Part shown: positions 30,961 to 43,244 of the stretch, piece by piece
Layout of the letters: each line of letters starts with the position of its first letter
Numbering within the stretch: position 1 is the first letter of the stretch
Assembly (NCBI GenBank): GCA_905147135.1
Contig: LR990044.1
Coordinates: 20,343,622 to 20,407,621, forward strand
Direction of reading: 5' to 3'
DNA: 64,000 nucleotides
Source: Blastobasis lacticolella
Lineage: Eukaryota; Arthropoda; Insecta; Lepidoptera; Blastobasidae
Position numbers and translations under genes: made by a program
Notes under the pieces: model-generated
What the model saw: only the letters and a program-made list of their open reading frames with translations
Told to the model about the DNA's origin: nothing
The model's database searches: none

Positions 30961-32590
30961 GTATACATAAAAATAATATACAGATGTTAAAGTAAATGCA
31001 GAGAGCTCCGTCGTCTGCCCACGAACATACAATAATTCAGAGTTTACTTTTTTCAATATTCATTCAATTAAATATACCTACGCATATGTCAAATTGTTAT
31101 TTAAATTTAGAATAAACAACAACGTATGACAACTAACAAATCTTAAGCAACTAAAACTAGGTTTATCTAAAACGAATTGATCTATAACTAAATAAATAAT
31201 TATGTCAAAGTTATTTTATTATTAAGCTATACCTAATTATGTCATTAAATTATTTCCAATATTTTCATATTTGCCTCACCTTATTTATAAGAAAACACTA
31301 TACCTACTAAACAACTGCAACTCTAGCAAATAACAATGGCGGAACTACGAGTAACATACCACTCGTTACGAGAGTAGTTCGATTACGTCCAGCTATCAAG
31401 TCCAAGTCGTACATTATGTTCAATAAATAATTACGTATTACCTTCACTTGTCCACGTACTGGGATTACCTCAGAGTTATTTGTGGAGTGCACTAAAGATT
31501 GTGATCAAAAACTATCTCCTTTCATAGCTTAGGCGGAAGACGGTTTGCTCGCAGTTAAGAGTTCATACATCATTTTAACACCCGTTTGATCTCTATCTAG
31601 TTTGCTTGCATGCTTGAATCGCGTCTTCATATCGTAATGATGGTGTTTATATGGGGCTAGCGTGCCCCCGCGGTTTCACCCGCGTATCTACATTTCGAAA
31701 CTCGTTATTTTTGAACATGTGATCCTATTTTCCGGGATCAAAAGTAGACACTTGGGAATGATGTACATTTTTATTGCTGTAAGAATTTTTTATCCCGTAA
31801 TTGTTGTAATTTTAGTTTCATTTAAATAATAGGGTAGCTACAGCCTTTAATGAGTAATGAATCATAAACTTAAAACCTAAATACTATAAATAGTCAAAAA
31901 TATACAGTCAAAAATCCATTATAGAAAATCGTATCTATATCGATCAAACCGTTTTTGAGATAAATGTCGTCGATGGGACATACAAACACACAACCTCTCA
32001 CTCTGAACGCGCACAATCTCCGTTCCATCGTGAGTATAAATAAAAAATAAAAACAGTATCACAAATAAAAAATAGAAAAAGTAAAGCCTTCCGGAAGTGT
32101 TCACTTGCTGACAGCGTTATCTCTTTGTTTGGCCAGACTGCATTGCCAGTCATCGGTCGTTTCTCTCAGGCGGGCAGTAATTTCCTGGAATATCTTCCTG
32201 GCACGCGGCCCCAGGACCCTATCGTATCTACCTCAAATGGTGCAAATACCTAAGTATCAAATAGTATAGGGATTTCTGAATTCGAATGAATAGTTTCTAT
32301 ACCTCCATCCAACTTATCATGTTACCAAAAATTTAGATGGAGGTAATCAAATCTTTATATTTTTTCAATTGTATTTAATGCAATGTTTTTGGTTGAGTTT
32401 CTACCAGTATTTTTTTTACATTGTTTTTCTGCATAATATTTAGCACCTCTCACTTAAAGTTAACTAATATTATACAAGGTGGTGGAAGGTGCATAATTTA
32501 TGTAATTGCACTGAAATGCATATTCAATTGCTTAAGCTTATACTAGACATACCTATAAAATATATCGTCGTGGTTGGCGTGGGGTGGGTT
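30961..32590. other. AT-rich intergenic sequence
   Basis: No gene was recognised. A LINE-tail scrap (gctagcgtgcccccgcggtt) is near 31656. The rest is featureless to my reading. Confidence 0.5.
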
Positions 32591-32599
32591 TGCTGCGGC

Positions 32600-32990
32600 C
32601 ATGTTATAGTCCAAAGGAAAACTGTGGCTGGAAGCTCATTCCACATTCAAGAGAGGTATGGCATAGCGGGGTATCCCGTTCGAATAGGAGCCATCCGACT
32701 GGGGAAGTACCTCCACCTTACAGAATACCGCAGCTAAACAATACTCTTTTAAATAGTATTGTGTTTCTGCCGGTGAGTAAGGTTTCCAGTGCTCCATGGG
32801 GTGGGGATCTGGGGAACCGTGGCTTTGGCAGTGGAGGGGCATTTGCCTTTTTGCTGCCAGAGCAACGTGTTATAGAGGTGGGCAACGCATTAGCGATACT
32901 CTTGGTTTTGCTAATGTCTATAGGCAGTGGTGACCACTTTCCATCAGGTGGCCCGCTTGCCTGTTTGCCTACCGTATGATATAAAAAAAA
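32600..32990 (+). repeat. Retroposon C, long copy 1
   Basis: It is closely similar to 36775-37117, sharing among others agagcaacgtgttatagagg and ggtgaccactttccatcagg, and ends in poly-A. A 131-codon frame through it is not a gene. Confidence 0.8.
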
Positions 32991-33305
32991 ACCATTCTGT
33001 TAGGTTTTTAAAAAGGATTGCGTGGAAAGGCTTTCTACTCCTTCGCCAAGGTAAGCCAACCTTCGAAGGTCATACTTTTAAAATACTCCCCAAAAGGCAG
33101 CTTCTCGGTACAACACCTAATGATATAATAATAAAGCGGAAATATACGTAAGTGGTCATCCATTATATTGTGCCCACCGTTCTATACTATTAGCCAATAC
33201 TATTATATCTGCACAATGTTCACAAAAAGTGTAACAAAAAAGAATCAAATATTCTATGGCCAGAGAATCACGGACGCATAGAAGAAAAAATTCGCTACGC
33301 TCAAA

Positions 33306-33446
33306 ATGAGCAAAGCACGGACGTTACTGGCCCCAAACGATAGTAAAAGTGTAACAGCTGAGAAAAAAGAAGAAAAAGAATCGACCCAGATTCCGGTGGC
33401 AAGATGGCTGCACTTCCTCTTTGCGTTTGTTCAGGTTGTGAATTAA
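33306..33446 (+). CDS. Candidate small coding exon or microprotein (46 residues)
   Basis: ATG with an insect-like context (tcaaaATGa) opens 46 codons to taa. The peptide starts MSKARTLLAPNDSKSVTAEK, has a Lys/Glu-rich middle and ends hydrophobic (ARWLHFLFAFVQVVN). Alternatively the frame is spliced after cag at 33434, leaving phase 0. I do not recognise it. The sequence is not part of any repeat I can see. The next + candidate (34505) also starts in phase 0 after a cag. Confidence 0.3.
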   Translation: MSKARTLLAPNDSKSVTAEKKEEKESTQIPVARWLHFLFAFVQVVN

Positions 33447-34504
33447 AATAAATGGATGGATATCTATTTTCTACTAATATTTCGTAGGAGGATCGTCAAC
33501 AGAAGAAGTAATGTACCTTTAGGTGTGGCACATGCTATCGGATTGCCCAATCACAAGTTACGCTGGCCCACCGGAGGACCTGATCACCCTTAGTGACGAA
33601 ACAATTTAATGGCTGACTTCGCTTGGTTTAAATTTGTAGTTGAATGTGTTTCTCGTATAAATAAATACTTTTAGGTAGAATGTAATTTACTATAAATATA
33701 ATTTAGAAATTACAGTTGTTGCTGTAATTTGCTTTATTTTAGAAATTACCGCTGTTCTATACTCTGATTTATTTATAGGTTAAGTAAAACAAGACAATTG
33801 GTTTTGAGTAAGTAATATTCCGTGCTAATAACTCATAGGTAACTATGAGCTTTAATTGTAATTTTACTGACTAGATTTATCTATTAAAGAAGCTTCTGAA
33901 GTACTTACGTACTTACTGTCACATAAAAACATTTCAGGCACCTACCCAAACACAACACGACAACACTTTTTAATGATTACGTACATAAAAAATGAACACG
34001 ACAAAGTAATCAAGACATAAGACAGAATATTATGATGACCATCATTATTCACAGCTAAAAGACATCCATTTCTAGAGTACACTGATCACTCGGACATAAC
34101 TTGTTACACAAAATGATGTAAGGTTACACAATTCTCTTACAAATGTTACAACAAATATACTAACTAACTTAAATAAATAAACTAATTTCACATTCAATTT
34201 ATTTTCTACAGAGTCTTTTATAACACCTCAATAGAACATTCACGGCTGGTTAAATTGGTAGGTGAATGCACACTCCAAAATCTAGACATCCAAATCTAGG
34301 TCAATCTAGGCCAATTTGAATGGTTATTGCCTATGGCGAATACAATTATTAGATAATAATTTTACAATGGAGTCACCTAAATGCTCATAGACGCCGACGC
34401 AATGTTACTAAAACAATGGAGTCCAATTAAAATTTTGATTTCAAATCGAGACTGTTATTGGACTGCTACAGGTATAACTGATATGCATGAAATAGACTAG
34501 TCAG
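33447..34504. other. AT-rich sequence without a recognised gene
   Basis: Nothing is supported. It could be an intron if 33306-33434 and 34505-34598 belong together. Confidence 0.4.
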
Positions 34505-34598
34505 ATGCATCGAGGGGTGAAATCGGGGTTTCTACTAAGTTTGATAATTATCTGTGTAACATTACAGCTGGGCTTGGCCGTGTTGTGGTATCCGGCAG
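34505..34598 (+). CDS. Candidate coding exon with signal-anchor/signal-peptide character
   Basis: After cag (34502-34504), ATG opens 31 codons: MHRGVKSGFLLSLIIICVTL, then QLGLAVLWYPA, one base over, and a donor-like cag|gtttat. The hydrophobic run of about 20 residues looks like a signal peptide or membrane segment. The frame beyond the donor runs into a tttatttattta repeat, which supports an exon end here. It could be a first exon, or an internal exon following 33434 in phase 0. No downstream partner was found. Confidence 0.33.
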
Positions 34599-34599
34599 G

Positions 34600-35330
34600 T
34601 TTATTTATTTATTTAATATACCAACAGTGTACATATAAACCTATTTATTTATTTAATTTGCCAACAGATTTTCATTTTTTACAATGCTCTTAAACTATAT
34701 TAACAATACCAATTTACATAAATGTAAAAATAACAAGCAAGCCATACGTGCACTATATAAATCACGCTTATAACGTAAGTACTAATCTACTACATTAAAA
34801 TATATAATGAGACTTAAGCAATTAGTTAGAAAAAATCTGAGTTTATAAACTCATATAAACTCTTTTTGTATTTCGGCAGAGAATAGTCAAATATATCGAC
34901 TGATTTTTCCGCATTAAACAACTTTTGTGTTCATTGGATAACCTAGTAATACTCTAGTTTCTACCCACATTCGTTCTACTGTTTCTAACTTAAGCATCAA
35001 TTGAACATAAAGTTCAGATAAGGTACAAGGGCAGAGTACATATACAAAAATAGGGCTACGTTTGAACCGTTGTGGGGACGATGGGCATGTCCATAACCGT
35101 AATTGAGGCCCATAGGCTAACGTATTATAGTAAGTAAAAAAAACGTGTACAACAGAATGAAATTTCAGAGTGGAGACACTTAATTCCAGTTTTGGCCACC
35201 GGGTCAGACAAAGTGCCGTCGTACTATATGCGAATTGGACTCACAAATAAATCTTAAGTTAGTAACAAGGACCCAGAAGGTGCCAGAGTAATATATAGGG
35301 GGTGGTGCCCACAACCTTTTTAAGGGGTTA
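34600..35330. other. AT-rich sequence with LINE-tail scraps
   Basis: tttatttatttaa followed by ccaacagtgtac motifs near 34600-34670 is repeat-like. No gene is seen. Confidence 0.4.
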
Positions 35331-35394
35331 GATCCGCGCTTGCCGCTCGCATTCACGCGAGCGCTACCTTTCTTTCACATATTTTTATTACTTT

Positions 35395-35930
35395 ACTAGC
35401 CAGGCATTTGACCGCCACCTCACCTGGTGGTAAGTGACGACGCGGCCGATGATGGAGCATGCCTGTCTAGGAACAGCCTATTCACTCTAGCCTTGAAGGC
35501 ATCCAGATTATATTGATCAGGGAACACACTCGCAGGCAACGCATTCCACTCCTTAGCCGTACGCATTATAAAAGTCGAGCCAAAGCGGCTCGTGCGGATA
35601 GTAGGAAGATCCACGACATAAGGATTCGCGCTCGCCCGGATCGCGTCTCCCGATGGCGGGGCGGGGCCGGCGGAATGAGGTCGTGCAACTGCTTCGCACA
35701 CTCTCCGAAGTGCAACCTATAGAAAACCGACAAACGCGTAACCCTACGCCGATGCTCGAGGCTCTGCAGCTTAGCCTCAATCAACTGCGTGCATTCGTGG
35801 CAAGCATTAGAAGGTAAGCGCTCACGTGGATGCGACCGGTTTCTAAAATAGGGCTTGCGAATGTCGATGGGCGGCGGTGATCACTCATCATCAGGTGACC
35901 TGCTTGCCTTCCTCTTATATAAAAAAAAAC
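35395..35930 (-). repeat. Non-LTR retrotransposon 3' end (CR1/Jockey-like)
   Basis: Minus frames encode [20 protein letters not shown] and [14 protein letters not shown], the usual C-terminal end of Jockey/CR1-type reverse-transcriptase ORFs. The copy is frameshifted. A shorter copy is at 58755-58905. Confidence 0.8.
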
Positions 35931-36234
35931 GTGACATAACTAATTTTAAAATACCTGTCTATATGTTGATTGACTGGATGCTCAATAGTGTTATGAGGTG
36001 TGTACGAAGGTGAGATGAAAAGTCTTATTCTTTTCTTAATTACGATTTCCCATTAATTAATTTTTTTTTACGATATAGGCTTTATCATACAAAGTATCTG
36101 ACACATATTTGTAACATGTTTCTGTGGTACAAAGCCCTATAAAATGAAAAAATTTTAACTTATAATATAATAGTTTACCTAGATGATTAATGCTATTTTT
36201 GTTGCTTGTCTGACTGATTTGTATCTTTTTCTCT

Positions 36235-36375
36235 TTCTAGACAAGGGTTGCCTGGAAGAGATCGCTTGTAGCGATAAGGCCGCCTTTGCCCACAATGTTT
36301 AAATAGACCTGTTAAATGTTCTTTCCTGTAATTTTGTGTGCAATAAAGAGTTAATCTATATAATCTATCTATCTA
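36235..36375 (+). repeat. CR1/Jockey-like LINE 3' tail
   Basis: It carries ggttgcctggaagagatcgc and tgcaataaagagttaatcta, then an atctatct run as terminal microsatellite. Confidence 0.7.
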
Positions 36376-36389
36376 TGAATGCACGACGC

Positions 36390-36520
36390 TAAGGGCTTCC
36401 AACAAATTTTAAACGCATTTTAGCTTATACTTAAACAAACAGCTTCGTCCAAAAAAAACGTTGAACGTCATTCTTAACGTGTTAAAGAATTTGGTGCAAG
36501 CGGTACTAATTCAATCAATA
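36390..36520. mobile_element. MITE of the caccaaattcttaaac family
   Basis: Imperfect inverted tips are gcttccaacaaattttaaac and gttaaagaatttggtgcaag. Relatives are at 40238-40465, 42222-42335 and 52365-52455. Confidence 0.6.
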
Positions 36521-36774
36521 AACACCCAAATTTTAACATTGGTAACATATGTTCCATATAAGAAATACACTCACATACCTATCTGTGTCAGAACCACATA
36601 GGTAATTAGTGTGATGACTAGAACCCATGACTGAGGATTATGTAACGTTACGAATTCGCCAATACGTCTCAAACTGTGTCAATGTGGGCAGCCGAATTAG
36701 ATAATTATTTATTGTACTCAGCTGTTTCCATTCTCCGTATGAGATGGCATGATTTTTGAAATCCAAGCCAACTT

Positions 36775-37117
36775 TTAAGAGAGGTAGGGCATAGCGGGGT
36801 ATCTCGATCGAATTGGAGCCGCCCGACTGGGGAAGTACCTCCACCTTACAGAATATCGCAGCTAAATAATACTCTTTTAAATAGTATTGTGTTTCTGCCG
36901 GTGAGTAAGGTTTCCAGTGCTCCATGGGGTGGGGATTTGGGGAACCGTGGCTTTGGCAGTGGAGTGGCATTTGCTTTTTGCTGCCAGAGCAACGTGTTAT
37001 AGAGGTGGGCAACGCATTAGCGATACTCTTGGTGTTGCTAATGTCTATAGGCAGTGGTGACCACTTTCCATCAGGTGGCCCGCTTGCCTGTTTGCCTACC
37101 GTATGACATAAAAAAAA
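36775..37117 (+). repeat. Retroposon C, long copy 2
   Basis: It is close to copy 1 at 32600-32990 with few substitutions. It has an A-rich 3' end at 37109-37119. Confidence 0.8.
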
Positions 37118-37254
37118 AATAACTATATCAGTGTCCTCGTTCCAAGAGAAAATACTCTTTAATACATATAGGTATTTTCTCAAGAGCATGGCGCAATAAG
37201 TACGAAATTGCTCTATCTCTCTAATCTCTAAAATTTTTCAATTTTTTTTTCTTT

Positions 37255-37375
37255 TTTATGCTATTCAGTGACAAACGAGCAGACAGCCCACCTGATGGTA
37301 AGTGGTAACTGTCGCAAATAAACATGTACAATTGCAGGTAATAAAAATGTACAACCGCAGGTGCGTTGTCTACTT
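37255..37375 (-). repeat. Retroposon D fragment, inverted
   Basis: It carries cagtgacaaacgagcagaca and caaccgcaggtgcgttgtct. Confidence 0.65.
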
Positions 37376-38336
37376 GCGTGTATTTTATTAGTGCAACTAA
37401 TTTTGGGCACAGATTTCCACAAAAATTGCCTTTATCACTCTATGGCAACTAAATGATCCACTGCAGTAGATGCTTGTTGTGATGCGCACAATACATCCAC
37501 TGCCAAGCATCGCAAGAAGGTAGCTATACCTTCATGGTCAAGACCGGCATGACAAATTTGCTTTTTTGCTCTGTGCGGGCGACAGTTACCGCTACACCAG
37601 GTGAATTCTCCTGTTAACTGTCCCTAGGCTCGACCAAAAAAAACCAAAACCAGTGACGTAAATCCTAACTGCCAGAAACTTATAAAGATTAAAACAATCG
37701 AATCTCGAAGCAACCGAACGACCTTCGCCGACCTAGTCCAGATAACAAGTTATACCGTGTTATACAATCGGTCACACTTCTCTCGGACAGACAGACGGGC
37801 GATGCGACGCGGAGAAAGTGTTATAAAGATAACATAAATGCGTATATAATATGACAATTTTCACGTAAGTTCGTGTTTGGAATGAGCGGAAAACTCTGGT
37901 GAGGTGTGATGAAATTCACGTAAGTTGTGTGGAGGAAGTATACGTAAAACTACAACTAACATGTAACTAAGTGGTTATAGTTATATGTTTATCAGCCTAT
38001 GTATGTATGTATGTTTGTTAGTTTATGGCACTCTAGAGACCAAGCGCGTTTGCCGATTTTGATAGTTCTTACGTCTATCGATTTGTCTTAATCTTGCGAG
38101 TGTCAGTGACGATATGAAATTGATTAAAATTCAATATGGCGAGTGCCAGCCGCAATTTCGTACAAATTAAAAAAATGAAAGTCAACTCACTATGTCACGT
38201 GAGGTATCGTTGAATAGGTATTGAAAAATTATCTAGGTTTCTCTTATTATTTTTTATTTAGATTGCCCGTTTAAGATCTATAGCGATTTATAGTTAGTTT
38301 TAGTTACCAACCATTCTCACATTTCTCACTTCACTT
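37376..38336. other. Intergenic sequence, nothing recognised
   Basis: I see no gene or clear repeat. A tatgtatgtatgt microsatellite lies near 37999-38012. Confidence 0.45.
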
Positions 38337-38361
38337 AAAAAAAAAAAAAAAAAAAAAAAAA
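38337..38361 (+). repeat. Poly-A run of 25
   Basis: An uninterrupted A homopolymer, possibly the tail of a retroposed copy. Confidence 0.9.
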
Positions 38362-38524
38362 GCCTTTTATTTCTAGCAAAAACAAAATTACAATTACAAG
38401 TAAATATGTAAGGTATGGTTAATAAGATACTTATTTATTAGGTTAGTATTTACCTACCTAAACACAGGTTTTTCTAATTCACTACAATATAATAGATTTT
38501 ATTATTTTACTATAATTTACTTTC

Positions 38525-38740
38525 TTATTTAAGTCTTACCAGATTTCTCTGCTAGAACCCCTCTACAGGTAAAGGCCTCCTCCAAGGATGTCCAGTCCTC
38601 TCTACATTTAGCTATTTGAAGCCAATTTGGCCCAGCTGTCTTTTTTATTTCATCTTCCCATCTAGCATATGGTCTGCCCTTCTTCCTTACACCTTTCGGA
38701 CCTGTCCATTCTGTCACGTTATTAGTCCATCTCTGGTCTT
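38525..38740 (-). repeat. LINE C-terminal relic
   Basis: A minus frame reads RKKGRPYARWEDEIKKTAGP, then WLQIAKCREDWTSLEEAFT, a standard end of RTE-like reverse-transcriptase ORFs. Confidence 0.8.
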
Positions 38741-39157
38741 CACTTCACTTACACTTGCATAATACCCATCGTTACTATAAAAACCAGTACAAAATCTAAA
38801 AACCCCGATTGCTATCAAAAAAAGAAATGTTAGAAACAAGCTGAATGGTGTAAGTAAATAGGTGTAGCAGTCGAGGTATATAGTTTTTGTAGGTACTACT
38901 TTTATATGTGGATGCCTAGCTAGTAAGCAGTTATCGCAGCCTATGGACGTTTACAGCTATAGTTGCCGACCGATCCCGTTAAAAACTTTGGTAGGTCTAT
39001 TGTCTCTTCTTGATAGTGCACTAAGGACCATATTGCTTATCATAAAACTCAAGTACACGTAGGAGAAAATTCCTCTTACAGTACTCTTATAATTTTCAGT
39101 CTAAAATCTTCATGTAAACCACATTTTTACTATTTTAAGACAGCTCATTTTAGGAGC

Positions 39158-39290
39158 GTCGGTGGATGAGTGGTTAAGGTATCCGACTCGTAAGCGAGAG
39201 GTACCGGGTTCGAATCCCACAGCGGCCATGAACCAATGACTCTTTTCTGAGTAATATACATTAGTTGAATGCTAACCGATAGACCGATTA
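39158..39290 (+). repeat. SINE-A head, truncated
   Basis: It has gcgtcggtggatgagtggtt and gtaccgggttcgaatcccac with an intact anticodon-like arm. It is cut after gctaaccgat. Confidence 0.82.
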
Positions 39291-40237
39291 TTTTACAAGT
39301 TTAAGCTAACAAATTACTAGATACGCAACGGACATCATACTCGTAATAGTTAAGACCACAGGTGTTCTGTGTTTGAAGAGATAAATGTTCGTAATATATT
39401 ATCTTTGTAACTTATGACAGAAATCTCGCTTTGATTGCGTATTGTTATTTGAGAGCGATGGTATAGAAAAAGTGTTTATCTACACTCATAGCGTAATGCT
39501 CCAAATTCATATTCGAAAACAGTTGTTTAAGGATATACTTTTTCATGCCAGACTATAACATTAAAAAAAATACTTTTCGATACAGCATTTCCCATACTAA
39601 TTTCATTACAGCTGTAACGTAAAATAACTTTTTAATGCAACACTTTTATTTTGTAAATTTTTAAGCCGAGACACGGCGATATGATGGCTGAATACCTAAA
39701 TGTGTTTGACAAAATCAAAATTCAAATTTTCCTTTTTATATTTGTGTGTATTTATTTTCCCGCTAAACAGAATATTTTTTCTAATTGTTGTAATTTATGT
39801 TTGTGAATGTTTTTTCTTGTTTGAAGCAAATAAATAGATAAATGTAAAAGTAGTGAAGTGAATTTCCCGCCGCTTGATATCCGCGATATCGACGCGTAGA
39901 TACAACAGAACTTACTCGTAACTAACTTCCAGCAAAGTTGAGAAAAATATAGGTACGAAATTTTAACATAAAAATATGAGTGTAGATAAAGTAGTGTATG
40001 CAACTGCATATAATTAGGCATTAAACACTCGTGTTAAACTATTATCATACTCGGCTACGCCTCGTATGATGAACAGACACTCATGTTTTAATACCCCCTT
40101 TTATATAACAGTTGCATAAACTACTATTCTTCAGGCAAGTACTTAAGACTAGTACCTATACACAGTTTAGGTTGCCCGTTTCGGAGAAAATGGTATCTAA
40201 CTTTCGCACACAACATTTGTAAATCATACATTTAGCC
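39291..40237. other. AT-rich intergenic sequence
   Basis: No gene was recognised. Confidence 0.45.
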
Positions 40238-40465
40238 CTGCTTGCACCAAAATTCTTATCCCATATAAGAATGAAGTTCTTATATGGGATAAGAATTGTC
40301 CTAATTATCAACGGTCGTGCAACCATGGTCCTACGTCGATCGTCGCCCGACCAGTAGGAGGCCTAAAAACCCCCCATTGTCAGTTAGTACAGCGTAAACG
40401 TAAACGTAACGTTTGCATGAAGTTTTGTGTTTGCAAAGAATTTGGCGCAAGCCGCCCTTAGTGCT
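40238..40465. mobile_element. Nested MITEs with a perfect 21-bp hairpin
   Basis: Outer tips are ctgcttgcaccaaaattctt and gaatttggcgcaagccgccc. At 40251-40271 and 40277-40297 the arms are exact inverted complements. Between them and the right tip lies a piece (about 40305-40375) of the second MITE family seen at 45721 and 53615. Confidence 0.7.
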
Positions 40466-41019
40466 TCAATCTTCATTACGGAATACAAACAAGCATTGAA
40501 AAAGCTGAGCCGGAGCCTCGTCTGTCTGTCAGTTGTGGTACCAAAACCGCGGCCAGGTAAGATTGCCTTGGGCCCCTGAGATGGCGGTGGGGCCCCGTAA
40601 CTATTCTGTGTTACTGTTACTTGTGTGTCAAGCAGACTTGGCTTCCAGCTGCAAAAGATATCCTCTAGGTACTTGACCGTTTTTGTATAATAAGTTAAAT
40701 ACAGTGAAAGGCCTAAGTAAAGTATCAAGTGGGCATTTTATGTAACTTTTACTGATTCTATTTATAGAACGCCATTACGCCGTTTACGATCGAATCTATT
40801 CAACGATTTTTTAATATAATGTTGTTGTAAATTAAATAGGCACGCCGCTGGAGTGTTAGTGTATTGATATTTAAAATAGGTGCTGCTCAATTTAATTCAA
40901 TAACAACCAGCGGTGAATGTTAGGCGGGTCGCTGTTTGAACGCGTTTTGTACGTACGTTTCGCACGAATGACAATATGGATTAAGTCCGCATAGTGTGCG
41001 AGGTTCCGACCGAGCGTCG

Positions 41020-41365
41020 GTGGCCGAGCGGTTAGGGTGTCCGACTCGTAAGCGAGAAGTACAAGGTTCGAATCTCGCAGCGGCCATGTACTAATGACTC
41101 TTTTCTGAGATATGTACATTAGTTAAATACTAACGGATGTTCTTGCGGTGAGGGAAAAAACCGTGATGAAACCTACACATTCAGGCGACTGAATGTGAAA
41201 CCATGATACATTATGGTCAGGTTCCCCTGGTAGCAGGGTCATGGAGGTCAGATGGCAGTCGCTCCACTGTAATTACCTGATCTGCTAAATCTTGATTCAT
41301 GGACAAGGCGGACCCCGGGCCCTTGTGCGTTCTCGCAGAACCGGGACAATAACGCAAAATGGGCA
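41020..41365 (+). repeat. SINE-A, best full-length copy
   Basis: It has an intact tRNA-like head (gcgtcggtggccgagcggtt, anticodon-type arm ccgactcgtaagcgagaagt, B box ggttcgaatctc), the body with ctgtaattacctgatctgct and the tail gaaccgggacaataacgc. It is a SINE promoter rather than a tRNA gene, because a long body follows and acceptor-stem pairing is poor. Confidence 0.88.
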
Positions 41366-41559
41366 GTGTGCGAGATTCGATAGGGACCTTATTCTCAAAT
41401 TAGGGTTAGCACAGAGAGTGATCCTATGAAGTTAATCCCAATATCTTTTTCTTAGACCGGTGTAATAATATGAAAAAACCCTTCATACCGCCCTGAAAAC
41501 GCTGGAGAACCACTAAAAATCCTACAGCTACAAAAAACAGTAATAACTGATACCTGCAC

Positions 41560-41740
41560 GGCTAGCACAGGCGTGATCGAGGCGTGGCGAGATAAGCGAG
41601 AAAAAGCGAGACTAAAATACTGCTATCTCTTTCATTTTAGTATTGAAAGAAGAAAAGAAACACTCTCTCTGTGTTGCTGCTGTGTCGCGGGCACATTTGT
41701 GCTAGCCGTGGTGCTTCACAATTCGTCGCTTCATCAGTCA
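41560..41740 (-). repeat. Dispersed repeat homologous to 30360-30490
   Basis: Reversed, it carries tttcaatacta, gaaagagatag and gtgcccgcgacac as at 30360-30490. The 64-codon + frame is therefore not supported as a gene. Confidence 0.55.
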
Positions 41741-41859
41741 AACCTCGCTGACAGACCAAAATATTGATGAAAACCCAAACCATTACATTTAAAATCACCA
41801 GACTAACATACTAGTATATTCTATGCCAAAGCATAGTAGACATTGAAGCTCCCGAACTT

Positions 41860-42110
41860 GTCTACCATCATTACAGCCCATAACAGTCCACTGCAGGACT
41901 TAGAGGCGAAAGGAGAGGTTATTGCCATAATCTCCACGCCTGGCAGGCGGGTTGGAGATCGCAGTGCTATAAATATAACAATGGAAAACGCTGCTGCCTA
42001 TTTTCCAGTCTTGGGAAACTCTAGAAGTTTTGCCTCGAAAACATTAGTCGCCTTGTACGACACCCACGAGTGTAAGGGGTTATTACTATTCTACTCTGCC
42101 GGACACCACA
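41860..42110 (+). repeat. LINE 3' tail relic
   Basis: It carries acagtccactgcaggactta and ctctgccggacaccacacgg. The same tail blocks occur at 47185 and 55985. The 135-codon frame through it is not supported. Confidence 0.6.
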
Positions 42111-42221
42111 CGGCAAACCGTATGTACCAAGAAACAGACAATACCGACGTCACTGCAATACCTATTTCAGTGTACATAAGCTTTGTAGGGCGTATTCTGT
42201 GCCAGTTATTTACTGAGCCCG

Positions 42222-42335
42222 GCTTGCACCAAATTCTTAAACACGTTTAAGAACCACGTTTAACGATTTTTTGTATGAAGTTTTTTGTTTAAGTAACAAC
42301 TGATATGTTTAAGAATTAAGTCCAAGCCTTACAGA
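42222..42335. mobile_element. MITE of the caccaaattcttaaac family
   Basis: It starts cttgcaccaaattcttaaac and ends gtttaagaattaagtccaag. The tips are inverted and imperfect. Confidence 0.6.
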
Positions 42336-42549
42336 GCTTACCTCCCAGCTCAAGCAGCTTAAGACATTAGATAACGTGGAAATGTATCATTGAACTAGGA
42401 CATAATTATGTATACTAAATGGCCTAGAGATCGTGTTCAAACCGGTTCGATATCCGACGCAGAGATTGCGTTATGCACAGATATACTGTGTTATTTCCTT
42501 GATTAGGTCTTTTCTAAAGTCGATCGCTTTGTCTATTGATATTATGTCG

Positions 42550-42745
42550 TGTATTAGGTGACTGAATATGTTACCATGATCCAGTCTGGTTAGGTTTCCC
42601 TGTTATCAGAGTCACGGAGGTCAGATGGCTGTCGTTCCACTGTAATTACCTGATCTGCCAAATCCTGGTCAAGGCAGACTCCGGACCCTCGCGAGCGAGA
42701 GCACAGCCGGCATATTGCCGGCAAGATCATTATTATTATGTCGTG
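42550..42745 (+). repeat. SINE-A partial copy lacking the head
   Basis: The body runs from tgtattaggtgactgaatat to the tail gagagcacagccggcatatt. Confidence 0.78.
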
Positions 42746-42814
42746 TATCTAGATTTCGTGAGCTTTATTTCGCAAGCAAAATAAAGCTGTTATGGAATTG
42801 GATTGGAATCATTA

Positions 42815-43244
42815 TGCAAGCAGTCAATCCCTGCTTCTGCCAGTTCCGCTAGTTTGCCCGGTCTAGGGCATCGTCGCGTCGTATAGCTCTTGTGTCCAAC
42901 TAAAACGCGTATTACACCTGGCTAAAGCAGTCGACTAAATTCAGAAGCAAAAAGCGTTAGAGCAACAAACTGGATTGTATTACTCATAGAATAAGGCCAA
43001 TTTTTGTATCACTTATATTATATTACACGTGACTCCGCTTTTCAAAAGGCGTGATGCAAAAATGGACTTTATTCTATGAGCAATACATTCCACTTTGACA
43101 TGCTTTCACGCCTTTTGCTTCTTTTAGACGACTGAATTTTGCTAAATGTAAAAAGTCCATTATTCCTTCATAGGTCCTTCAACAGCATCGTCATTTAGCC
43201 AATAAGTAATAAGCGCATAAGCGATGTCAATCCATAGCTTCTTG
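42815..43244 (-). repeat. RTE-like LINE scraps and inverted motif
   Basis: 42820-42900 and 43216-43244 carry RTE ORF-tail landmarks. Between them, caatttttgtatcactt.. and gcgtgatgcaaaaatggact are an internal inverted pair around 43000-43075, probably another small foldback. Confidence 0.5.

Noticed and set aside
36638..37189. 183-codon minus ORF
   Set aside because: It is antisense through retroposon C copy 2; the same frame recurs in copy 1.
41020..41095. tRNA gene candidate (also 2316, 25747, 39158, 54978)
   Set aside because: The A and B boxes are present, but each is followed by the same long SINE-A body and the acceptor stem pairs poorly, so these are SINE heads.
41843..42250. 135-codon + ORF
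   Set aside because: It overlaps a LINE 3' tail whose blocks recur at 47185 and 55985, then a MITE.
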